A DNA stretch of 15,346 nucleotides from JAGLQA01 sp023135565 (lineage in GTDB: Bacteria; Acidobacteriota; Aminicenantia; UBA2199). Location of the stretch: positions 1 to 15,346 of the forward strand of contig DAOWCY010000172.1 of NCBI GenBank assembly GCA_030639305.1, in the 5' to 3' direction. Below are positions 6,370-13,675 of this stretch, piece after piece. Made by a program: the position numbers and the translations under genes. Under the pieces are notes generated by a model. It was not told the origin of the DNA and searched no databases. It saw only the letters and a program-made list of their open reading frames with translations. Position 1 is the stretch's first letter, and every line of letters starts with the position of its first letter.

Positions 6370-7968
6370 ATGGAACTGGTTAACCAACATACCAAAAAGA
6401 TCATGGAAGGCTGCAAAGAGCGGGCCCGGGCAGTGGGACTCCGTTTCGAAGACGAAACCCTGGAATACATCGTTACCAACCGCGATTTGCTGGAACTAAG
6501 CCCTAAAGTGATGATCCCCACCCTGTACGACTACTGGGTGCACGACGTGGAAGTACTAAAAGAAAAAGGCAAATACGAACTCTATCCCCACAATCCCTAC
6601 GAAACCGTAATCAACACCCACCCGGCTATCTCTTTTTACAACGACAACAACCCCGACTGGCTCAATGTGATGATTTTTTACCACGTCCTGGGGCACATTG
6701 ATTTTTTCCAAAGCAACGCCTATTACCGCCATACCTGGGACTACGATTTTGCCGGGAAAGCCCTTTCGGACAAGCGGCTGATCGCCAAACTGCGTTCGGA
6801 ACACGGGCGCTGGGTGGATTACATTATCGAATTCGTTCGGGGTATCGACAACATGGTGGGCTACTACGACACCCTCTCCGGCCTGAGCCGCCCCAGCACC
6901 GGGAAAGCGAAAAAACGTTTAGATTTTTATTTCGATGTGTTCCTGCAGGAGAATAAAAAAGTCTCCACCCACGAATATGTCAAAGAGGTGGAAAGATATA
7001 ACCGCCTATCGAAAGAATTCGCCGCACAGGCGGAAGAGGCGTTTTTCTCGGAAGTGGAACACAAAAACCCCGAATTCCAGTCGCTCTATAAAAAAAACCA
7101 AAAAAAGAAAAAAACCGGCAAAGTCGATATTATCCAATTTATAGCTGAAAATTCCGATTTCTTAAACAAAGAAGAGAATAAATGGGCAAAATCGGTGGTA
7201 GAGGTGGTGCGGGACACCGGGCTTTTTTTTCAACCGCAAATCCGCACCAAAATCATGAACGAAGGCTGGGCCAGCTACTGGCACGAACGCCTCTTCTTAG
7301 CGGATGAGCGTATCAAAGACCACGAAGTGGAGTACGCCCGGGTCAATGCCGGGGTCACCAGTATGCCCCGCGTCGGTCTGAACCCCTATGCTTTAGGTCT
7401 GAGACTTTTCGAGTATGTGGAAGAGATGGCCGATAAAGGAAAATTGTCTTTTAAATTTCAACGAATCGCCGATGACCGGCAGCGCCGGCACTATGACGCA
7501 GATACAGGCACAGGAAAAGATATGATTTTCCAGGTGCGGGAGAATCTCTGCGACTACCTGATGGTAGTTAATTTTTTAGATCAAGATTTTGTCAACAAAC
7601 ACAAACTTTTCGTGGCCGGCAAACGCTTAAACCTGGAACGCATGGTGTGGGAGTATTACGTAAAAAGCAGGAAAGCGGAAGACTACCGGCAGATGATTTT
7701 AGATTCGCTGTATCACCCGCCCTACATCGAAGTAGACCGGGAAAAAACCGCCGCAAACGGCACCCTCTACTTAGTTCATCATTTTGAAGGCAAACCCCTT
7801 TACAGGGATTTTGTCCCCAACACCATGCTGGGCATCGAATACCTCTGGGGCGGCCCGGTAAAATTAGAGACCACGGAATTAGTCAAATCAAAAGATAAAA
7901 AAGAAATAAATGAACACCGGATGCTCTATACCATGGAAAAGAAAAAATTTTCCTTTAGAAACCTGTAA
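6370..7968 (+). CDS. spoVR: SpoVR/YcgB family protein
   Basis: This 532-residue protein matches the SpoVR/YcgB family (usually about 470-510 residues). Characteristic regions include the N-terminal YDYWVHDVE segment, HPAISFYND (84-92), the His-containing HVLGHIDFFQSNAYY stretch (105-119; H105 and H109) and EGWASYWHE (298-306). B. subtilis SpoVR affects spore cortex formation and YcgB is induced with YeaG/YeaH, but the molecular activity is unknown. The conserved His/Glu pattern suggests metal binding, which is inference. A Lys-rich insertion lies at about residues 237-253. Codons here are more G+C-rich than in the 3' part of the window. It sits 13 nt before the next gene, so the two are likely co-translated. 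Its ribosome binding site lies in a hairpin. Confidence 0.9.
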   Translation: MELVNQHTKKIMEGCKERARAVGLRFEDETLEYIVTNRDLLELSPKVMIPTLYDYWVHDVEVLKEKGKYELYPHNPYETVINTHPAISFYNDNNPDWLNVMIFYHVLGHIDFFQSNAYYRHTWDYDFAGKALSDKRLIAKLRSEHGRWVDYIIEFVRGIDNMVGYYDTLSGLSRPSTGKAKKRLDFYFDVFLQENKKVSTHEYVKEVERYNRLSKEFAAQAEEAFFSEVEHKNPEFQSLYKKNQKKKKTGKVDIIQFIAENSDFLNKEENKWAKSVVEVVRDTGLFFQPQIRTKIMNEGWASYWHERLFLADERIKDHEVEYARVNAGVTSMPRVGLNPYALGLRLFEYVEEMADKGKLSFKFQRIADDRQRRHYDADTGTGKDMIFQVRENLCDYLMVVNFLDQDFVNKHKLFVAGKRLNLERMVWEYYVKSRKAEDYRQMILDSLYHPPYIEVDREKTAANGTLYLVHHFEGKPLYRDFVPNTMLGIEYLWGGPVKLETTELVKSKDKKEINEHRMLYTMEKKKFSFRNL

Positions 7969-7981
7969 GAGAGTGGCAATT

Positions 7982-10276
7982 ATGGTAAAAGAAACGATAA
8001 AAAACGCCGTTACGAAATTAAACCGGGACATGGAAGCCCGTGAAAAACTCAAACCCGTACATTTCGAGAAATTCCTGGCACTCCTGGCCGAAAATCCGCG
8101 GGCCATGATTCGCAGTGTTTTCCAGGTTTTCCATGACATGATGGTCCATTACGTGGGCGAAGGCTTCGACGAATATCCCGACGACCCCGAATCCATCGGC
8201 TTTGTTTTTTATGACTGCACTTCGCTGTTAGCGGAAGGCACGGACCGCCCTTTCTTCGCCGACCGCTTGTTCGCCAACCGCCTGGTCAACCTGGCCAAAG
8301 CGCTGCGCCAGGGCGCCCAACAAAATAAAATTTACATTTTCGAAGGGCCTCCCGGCTGCGGCAAGAGTACTTTTCTCAATAACCTGCTGCAAAAATTTGA
8401 AATCTACGCCAATACCGAAGCCGGTTTGCGTTATGAAACCGTGTGGCGTTTAGACCGTAAATCCTTAGGCGCCGTTCTCGAAGACGAAACCATTCCCGTT
8501 TTTGAAAGCATGAACGAAGGGGACGAGGACTTCGCTAAAGCGGGTCCTTTTCAGCGCCGCTTCGCTTTTATCCGCGAAACAGACGATTACGTAGAGATAC
8601 CCTGTCCCAGCCACGATAACCCCATCTTAATGATTCCCAAATCTTCCCGCCGCGAACTCTTCGACACCCTCTTCAAAAACGACAAATTCAAATGGAAACT
8701 TTTTACCGAAAAAGAGTACCAGTGGGTATTCAGGGACAGCCCCTGCACCATTTGCAGTTCTATTTATAAAGCCCTGATGGGCAAGGTGGACGATGCTTCT
8801 AAGGTGCTGAAAATGCTCTACGCCCAGCCCTACAATTTCAACAGGAGATTGGGAGAAGGCATCACGGTCTTTAATCCCGGCGACAAACCGCTGCGCCGCA
8901 GCGTACTGACCAACGAAATGCTGCAGCACCGTTTAGACGGGCTTTTCAAAGACAGCAACCGGGTGCATTATATTTTTTCTACTTTTGCCAGGACCAACAA
9001 CGGCATCTACGCCCTGATGGACATCAAATCCCACAACACCGGCCGTTTGATAGAGCTTCATAACATCATCAGCGAAGGAGTGCACAAAGTAGAACACATC
9101 GAAGAAAACGTGCACTCCCTTTTCCTGGCCCTGATGAACCCCGAAGACAAAAAGAACATCGCCGACATTCAATCCTTTTTAGACCGCATCCAATACATCA
9201 AGATTCCCTACGTATTGGACATCCGCACCGAAGTGGAAATATACCGCAATATTTTCGGCAAGCATATAGACGCTAATTTCCTACCCAAAGTGCTGCATAA
9301 TTTTGCCCGGGTGATTATTTCGTCGCGTTTAAAGGAGAAATCGGAGGCTTTATTAGAGTGGATTATAGACCCTAAAAAATACGCACTCTACTGCGACAAA
9401 AACCTGCAGCTCCTGAAAATGGAGATATACACCGGTAACATCCCCGCCTGGTTGAGCGAAGACGATCTCAGGGCCTTTACCGCCAAAGTACGCAAAAAAA
9501 TCATCGGGGAATCGGAATTTGAAGGAGAGAGGGGCTTTTCCGGCAGGGACTCCATCAAAATTTTCCACGATTTTTTCTCTACCTATGCCAGTGAAAAGAA
9601 ACTTATCACCATGTCCATGCTGAAGGGTTTTTTTGAAAAAATCGCCAAAGAGCACCCCGGGCTTATCCCGGCTGGGGTTCTCGATTCCCTGTGCCGGATG
9701 TACAACTATAACATCCTGCAGGAGGTGAAAGAAGCCCTCTACTATTACAATCAAGAAAAAATATCGGCGGACATCCAGGACTATCTTTTTGCAATCAATT
9801 TCGAACCCGGGGCCGCAGTGAAGTCTGTTTATACCGGCAAAAAGCTCCACATCAGCGAGGATTTTTTCAAGTCTATCGAAACTTACCTGTTAGGCGAAAA
9901 AACCGATGAAAAAACCCGCCGCTCTTTCAGGCACGACACGCAGAAAGAGTATACTTCCGAAACTTTGACCCGGGAAATAATGATCGACAATAAACCTATT
10001 ACCAAAACGGAGCTTTATGATTCGCTGTTAGAGAGGTATACTTATAACCTTAAAGAAAAAGTCCTGGACCCCTTTCTCGAGAATGAGAATTTCAGGAGAG
10101 GTATTAAGGATTACGGCACTGAATCGTTCAAAACTTATGACCGGCGCATAAAGGAAGATATTACTTATTTGATAACCAACCTGACCGATAAGTTCCGTTA
10201 TACTGAGAAAGGGGCAAAGGAAGTATGTATTTACGTAGTGGACAACGATTTGCCCAAACAGTTCGCCAGGACGTAG
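7982..10276 (+). CDS. Second, divergent PrkA-like AAA+ ATPase
   Basis: This is a 764-residue P-loop ATPase only distantly similar to the first PrkA protein. Walker A is GPPGCGKST (122-130). A CPSH motif (208-211) and a CTIC motif (255-258) may together form a zinc site; the equivalent region of PrkA lies between Walker A and Walker B. The sensor-1-like segment is LALMNPED (382-389), followed by a DRIQYIKIP stretch (401-409) of the kind PrkA proteins have after sensor 1. The C-terminal 300 residues are mostly helical and unassigned. I chose ATG 7982, 13 nt after the spoVR stop. An in-frame ATG at 7910 would overlap spoVR by 59 nt and adds a non-conserved-looking leader. Placement next to yeaH and spoVR suggests it partners or competes with the first PrkA. 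Kinase activity is not shown. Confidence 0.8.
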   Translation: MVKETIKNAVTKLNRDMEAREKLKPVHFEKFLALLAENPRAMIRSVFQVFHDMMVHYVGEGFDEYPDDPESIGFVFYDCTSLLAEGTDRPFFADRLFANRLVNLAKALRQGAQQNKIYIFEGPPGCGKSTFLNNLLQKFEIYANTEAGLRYETVWRLDRKSLGAVLEDETIPVFESMNEGDEDFAKAGPFQRRFAFIRETDDYVEIPCPSHDNPILMIPKSSRRELFDTLFKNDKFKWKLFTEKEYQWVFRDSPCTICSSIYKALMGKVDDASKVLKMLYAQPYNFNRRLGEGITVFNPGDKPLRRSVLTNEMLQHRLDGLFKDSNRVHYIFSTFARTNNGIYALMDIKSHNTGRLIELHNIISEGVHKVEHIEENVHSLFLALMNPEDKKNIADIQSFLDRIQYIKIPYVLDIRTEVEIYRNIFGKHIDANFLPKVLHNFARVIISSRLKEKSEALLEWIIDPKKYALYCDKNLQLLKMEIYTGNIPAWLSEDDLRAFTAKVRKKIIGESEFEGERGFSGRDSIKIFHDFFSTYASEKKLITMSMLKGFFEKIAKEHPGLIPAGVLDSLCRMYNYNILQEVKEALYYYNQEKISADIQDYLFAINFEPGAAVKSVYTGKKLHISEDFFKSIETYLLGEKTDEKTRRSFRHDTQKEYTSETLTREIMIDNKPITKTELYDSLLERYTYNLKEKVLDPFLENENFRRGIKDYGTESFKTYDRRIKEDITYLITNLTDKFRYTEKGAKEVCIYVVDNDLPKQFART

Positions 10277-10292
10277 ACAGCTTTCAGCCTCA

Positions 10293-10425
10293 GCCTATGA
10301 GCCGCTTCGCGGCAAAAGTCAACGGCAGCCGTTTATTGTGTATAAAAACGTATCGCTCATTAAAAGTTTTGCAGGGGTGCAGGGGACAGTTTTTCAAAAG
10401 AGTCCCCTGCCCGCCGGAGGCAAAG
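10293..10425 (+). repeat. Dispersed hairpin repeat, copy C
   Basis: This copy starts with gcctatgag (10293-10301), then a gccgc-ttc-gcggc hairpin, an acgtatcgctcat and aaaagttttg block, and the tail ccgccggaggcaaag. The main hairpin is 10379-10410: a 9-bp stem gcaggggac / gtcccctgc, a tandem A-G/G-A mismatch, four A-T pairs and a tc loop. It ends the PrkA/YeaH/SpoVR cluster. Unlike in copy B, the ggagg tail is followed by no start codon. Confidence 0.75.
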
Positions 10426-10506
10426 TAATTTTATAGTAGGCTAATAAATACCGCCCCTGTTATGCAGTATTGAATAATGATGCCCGTTTTTGATCTCGAA
10501 TATAGT

Positions 10507-10534
10507 TTTACGATTAGCTTAGTTATGTTATAAT
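10507..10534 (+). promoter_or_regulatory. Promoter giving an apparently leaderless transcript
   Basis: A perfect -10 box tataat (10529-10534) lies 16 nt after tttacg (10507-10512, four of six matches to ttgaca). The first ATG is at 10541, only 6 nt after the -10 box, which is about where transcription should begin. No Shine-Dalgarno sequence is present, so the first protein is probably translated from a leaderless mRNA. Confidence 0.6.
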
Positions 10535-10540
10535 ACTTAT

Positions 10541-10744
10541 ATGGATAAACGAAAAAAAACAAGAGGCATATTAGTTTTGAAAGACCATTGTGACGCTGCT
10601 GAGATTGATTTTGAATTGGAATACCTGCTCTCATTATCTATCGGTCAGAGATTTCGTTTAATGGAGAATAAAAGCCGGGAAATGGTATATTTATTAGAGC
10701 AAAATGGACACAGAAGGCCTGCTGAAATTATTAAACGCAAATAA
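10541..10744 (+). CDS. Small protein paired with the nucleotidyltransferase
   Basis: This is a 67-residue, charged, soluble, probably helical protein with an acidic centre (DAAEIDFELEYLLSLS) and a basic end (AEIIKRK). It resembles, by layout only, the short proteins with an L(S/T)..(E/Q)R(F/L) segment often encoded directly before MNT/AbiEii-like nucleotidyltransferases. I do not know a family name. Its last 41 nt overlap the next gene in another frame, and that gene has only a weak site of its own, so they are probably translationally coupled. It could be an antitoxin, cofactor or structural partner of the nucleotidyltransferase. Those roles are inference from position. Confidence 0.65.
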   Translation: MDKRKKTRGILVLKDHCDAAEIDFELEYLLSLSIGQRFRLMENKSREMVYLLEQNGHRRPAEIIKRK

Positions 10745-11684
10745 TGTCGATTATGTGATTATAGGAGCGACGGCATTCCCGGTGCATGGGTATGCTCGCG
10801 CCACGTTGGATATTGACATTTTTGTAAGACCTGAATTGGAAAACATCAAGAGAGTAAAGAAGGCCTTGATGGAATTCGGTTATGATTTAACCGATATCAG
10901 CTACCGTGATTTATTGAATAATAAATTGCTGATCCGGCAGTATATTGTCGCGACCGACATCCACCCGTTTGTAAAAGGTGTTACATTTGAAGAAACCTGG
11001 AAAAACAAGATCGTGTCTAAGTTCGGTGGTACGGATGCTTTTTTTCCTGCACTCGATGATATAATAAAGATGAAAGAGGCCGCGGGCCGCAGCAAGGATT
11101 TAGAGGATTTAAAATTTTTGAAGAGGATTAAGGAGCTTAAGGGCAAAGGAAGTGTAGATATGACAAAGCCTGATACGAGATCGAAGACAAAACCCGGCTC
11201 ACAGCTTAAGGACAGCCGTGAAATACTGGCCCGGGCCATCCACGAAAAATACGTAAAAGATCAAAAAGCAAAAGGAGAAACCCCGGCAGACAATCCCTCC
11301 CTGGTTTCCTGGGAAGATTTACCCGGAACTCTAAAAGAGTCGAACCGCCGCCAGGTTGACCTCATGGAAGAGAAGTTAAAAACCATAGGATGCTGTATCG
11401 CGCCGGCCGGTAGTTTAGCAAGCGCCCCGGCAGAGTTCACTGCCGAAGAAATCGAAAGCATGTCTATAATCGAGCATCGGCACTGGGTGGAAGAACGTAC
11501 CAAAAACGGCTGGAAATACGGCCCCGTGAAAGATGCGGAAAAAAAGGAAAATCCCTGGCTGATTCCCTGGGAGGAACTGCCTGAAGCCGAAAAGGAGAAA
11601 GACAGGAACCCGGTTCGAAGAATGCCTGTTATTCTTGCTAAGGCAGGTTTTCAAATTTTTCGTCTAACGAAAGCGGGAGAGTAA
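10704..11684 (+). CDS. Nucleotidyltransferase fused to tandem RyR-type repeats
   Basis: This is a 326-residue protein with two parts. Residues 1-145 form a minimal nucleotidyltransferase of the MNT/AbiEii/DUF6036 kind: the segment from YVIIGATAF to the metal-binding DID (D36 and D38), HGYARAT just before it, a later D85 and the family-typical KEAAGRSKDLEDLKFL helix. The usual GG of the first loop is GA here. After a polar linker, residues 172-232 and 250-320 are two tandem repeats of the RyR (ryanodine receptor) type; the second has the EHRHW, GWKYG, P.L.PWEEL and EKEKDRNPV signatures. They are paralogous to the C-terminus of the next gene, about half identical by eye. The substrate is unknown; RyR presumably senses a ligand or partner. 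It is 15 nt upstream of the RCK-RyR gene. Confidence 0.78.
   Translation: MDTEGLLKLLNANNVDYVIIGATAFPVHGYARATLDIDIFVRPELENIKRVKKALMEFGYDLTDISYRDLLNNKLLIRQYIVATDIHPFVKGVTFEETWKNKIVSKFGGTDAFFPALDDIIKMKEAAGRSKDLEDLKFLKRIKELKGKGSVDMTKPDTRSKTKPGSQLKDSREILARAIHEKYVKDQKAKGETPADNPSLVSWEDLPGTLKESNRRQVDLMEEKLKTIGCCIAPAGSLASAPAEFTAEEIESMSIIEHRHWVEERTKNGWKYGPVKDAEKKENPWLIPWEELPEAEKEKDRNPVRRMPVILAKAGFQIFRLTKAGE
11146..11162 (+). promoter_or_regulatory. Internal ribosome binding site and start for the RyR part
   Basis: An aagga motif (11146-11150) stands 9 nt before an in-frame ATG at 11160, which is codon 153 of the nucleotidyltransferase-RyR gene and falls exactly in the linker. A free 174-residue RyR-only protein could be made from it. 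This site is better than the one in front of the full-length start. Confidence 0.45.
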
Positions 11685-11699
11685 AAAAGGAGATTGTAG

Positions 11700-13538
11700 A
11701 TGGAAAAATCAAAATCGGACTCTAATTTAACGAAAAGTCACCGTCCTATCAAGCATTTTTGGAATAATTACCAATGGATGGAATGGATGGTGATAATAAT
11801 CCTGGCGGCCGTTGTATATTTTTTAGGTTTATGGGGATTTGCCAATCTCTTTTCAGAAATGAAGGAAACCGTCTCGCCACTGGACATTTGTTACCGTGGG
11901 ATACAGCTTTTCTTACTTGGCCTTGATCCGGCTTTTAAGTGTTTGAATTGGCAATTAGAAGCAGCAAGGTGGCTTGCTCCGGCGATTGCCGGTTATACTG
12001 CATTTAAAGCTTTGACTGTCATTTTTCGTGAACAATGGCAATTAATCCGGCTGCCTTTTTTAAGCAAACATATCATTATCTGCGGCCTGGGAAGCAAAGG
12101 ACTGCTTATGTCCCAGAGGTTTATAGAAGAAGGCCATAAAGTAGTGGTGATAGAGAACGATGAAAATAATGAAAGCCTCGCTCAATGCCGCAAGAACGGC
12201 GCAATCGTATTAATAGGAAATGCGATGGATGAAGAAACACTCCTCAAAGCTCGCCTGGAAAAAGCGGAACATATGTTCTGTGTCTGCGGCGATGATGGTA
12301 TTAACGCCGATGTGGCCTCCTATGCCTGTGACCTAATCAGGGGTGGGGGAAATAAAACATTGGTATGTAAAGCCCTCATCTCGGACCCGCGGTTTTGCCA
12401 TTTACTCAAAGAACGGGAATTCGAGTTGGTAAAAGAGGGTGAAGAAGGATCCAGGTTGGAATTTTTCAATCTATTCGACTACGCTGCAAGAGCCATGATA
12501 GATGATTCTCTCCTTTTTGAAAAGAGCATGGGAGCGAATAGACCTGTACCTCATGTTCTTATCGTAGGCGCGGGAAAATTGGGAGAAAGCCTGATCGTTC
12601 ATGCCGCCAGGAAATGGATGGGATTAGAAAAGAAACCGGCCCGGAAATTTAAGATTTCTATAGTTGACAAAGCCGCAAGAGAAAATGGAAAATTATTCGA
12701 GCATCGTTATCCGCAGTTGACGAAATTATCTGATCTCACCCCCTTGCAAATGGACATTCACTCGAAAGATTTTGAAGAGGGGAGTTTTCTTTTTAATTTT
12801 CGTCTTTTTTCTAAAAGGAAATGTGATATTAGTATTATTTATGTGTGTCTCGATGACGATTCCTTTGCTTTGTCTACTGCTTTAGTACTGCATCAACTAC
12901 TCAGGGAATATGATATCCCTATAGTCGTGCAAATGGACCGGGAGGGAGGGTTGGCCTCCCTGGTTGAGGGCAAATTTCACGGTCTTGCCCGGGTAGACGC
13001 TTTCGGTTTTCTGGACAGCGTTTTAAAACCGGGCCTGCTATTTCACGGCACCAATGAAATCCTGGCCCGTGCTATCCACGCCGATTATCTAAAAAAGGAA
13101 TTGGCAAAAGGGGAAGTCCTCGACAATAAACCGGCCTTAGTGCTTTGGGATAGATTGCCGGGATATCTCAAAGAATCGAACCGGCAGCAAGCCACTCAGA
13201 TGAGTAAAAAACTGGATGCTATCGATTGCCACATCGTGCCCATGACCGGTTTGGCGCCAAAACCGGTTAAGTTCACTGACGCTGAAATTGAAAAAATGGC
13301 AGAGATGGAGCATGAACGCTGGATGAAAGAAAAACTGGACGATGGCTGGAAATATGGCGTCAAGAAAGATCCAGTAGAGAAGACGCATCCCTGCATAGTG
13401 GGGTGGGATGAGAAAAACGAAAACGGGAAAAACAAACTATCGGAAGCAGAAAAGGACAAGGACAGGGCTGCTGTTCGTGGGATGCCGAATTTCCTGGCCG
13501 AAGCCGGTTTTGAAATCCACCGCCGGGGGAAAAAATAG
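11700..13538 (+). CDS. Membrane RCK/TrkA-N protein with C-terminal tandem RyR repeats
   Basis: This is a 612-residue protein with a short Lys-rich cytoplasmic start, two predicted membrane helices (about 29-50 and 91-109) and a large cytoplasmic part. The first Rossmann/RCK domain has the NAD-binding G-x-G-x-x-G at G129, G131 and G134 and the acidic strand end E152. A second Rossmann domain starts at VLIVGAGKLGES (286-297). Residues 452-512 and 530-608 are two RyR-type repeats paralogous to those of the preceding gene. Nothing resembling a potassium filter (T-x-G-Y-G) lies between the helices, so it is not an ordinary Kch-type channel. It may be an NAD- or nucleotide-gated membrane effector or sensor. 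The ribosome binding site aaggag lies about 8 nt before the ATG. Prokaryotic TrkA_N-RyR proteins are a known architecture of unknown function. Confidence 0.82.
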   Translation: MEKSKSDSNLTKSHRPIKHFWNNYQWMEWMVIIILAAVVYFLGLWGFANLFSEMKETVSPLDICYRGIQLFLLGLDPAFKCLNWQLEAARWLAPAIAGYTAFKALTVIFREQWQLIRLPFLSKHIIICGLGSKGLLMSQRFIEEGHKVVVIENDENNESLAQCRKNGAIVLIGNAMDEETLLKARLEKAEHMFCVCGDDGINADVASYACDLIRGGGNKTLVCKALISDPRFCHLLKEREFELVKEGEEGSRLEFFNLFDYAARAMIDDSLLFEKSMGANRPVPHVLIVGAGKLGESLIVHAARKWMGLEKKPARKFKISIVDKAARENGKLFEHRYPQLTKLSDLTPLQMDIHSKDFEEGSFLFNFRLFSKRKCDISIIYVCLDDDSFALSTALVLHQLLREYDIPIVVQMDREGGLASLVEGKFHGLARVDAFGFLDSVLKPGLLFHGTNEILARAIHADYLKKELAKGEVLDNKPALVLWDRLPGYLKESNRQQATQMSKKLDAIDCHIVPMTGLAPKPVKFTDAEIEKMAEMEHERWMKEKLDDGWKYGVKKDPVEKTHPCIVGWDEKNENGKNKLSEAEKDKDRAAVRGMPNFLAEAGFEIHRRGKK

Positions 13539-13622
13539 AAGGCGGTGAGATATATTATGGACTACTGCTTATTTGAAAAACTGGAATTTACGACGGTAAT
13601 TATACAAATAATTTTTTATATA

Positions 13623-13631
13623 TGCTATAAT
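13623..13631 (+). promoter_or_regulatory. Extended -10 promoter of the TIR-PFK gene
   Basis: The sequence tgctataat is a perfect extended -10 element. A loose -35 candidate (tataca, 13601-13606) is 19 nt upstream, and extended -10 promoters tolerate a poor -35. Transcription would start near 13638, giving a leader of about 38 nt with an aaaggtga ribosome binding site before ATG 13676. The 137-nt spacer thus gives this gene its own transcription start in addition to any read-through. Confidence 0.55.
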
Positions 13632-13675
13632 TACGGAGATGTTGAGAACAGTTAAAATTTTGAAAGGTGAAAGCA

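Noticed and set aside
6163..6499. Short ORFs of 68 and 94 codons between yeaH and spoVR
   Set aside because: They read through tandem 9-nt repeats and give low-complexity peptides such as HEGHEGHEE.
7910..7981. Upstream ATG for the second PrkA-like protein
   Set aside because: It would overlap spoVR by 59 nt without a ribosome binding site; the ATG at 7982 gives a normal 13-nt gap.
9353..9850. 165-codon minus-strand ORF inside the second PrkA-like gene
   Set aside because: It is an antisense shadow of a well-supported coding region and has no domain signature or upstream site.
10411..10440. Gene start behind the ggagg tail of repeat copy C
   Set aside because: No start codon follows within range; the next bases run into stop codons.
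11700..12060. Potassium channel pore in the RCK-RyR protein
   Set aside because: There are only two separated helices and no T-x-G-Y-G-type selectivity filter between them.
13557..13655. 32-codon ORF between the RCK-RyR and TIR-PFK genes
   Set aside because: It overlaps the likely promoter of TIR-PFK, has composition typical of AT-rich spacer DNA and no recognisable features, although a weak purine-rich site precedes it.
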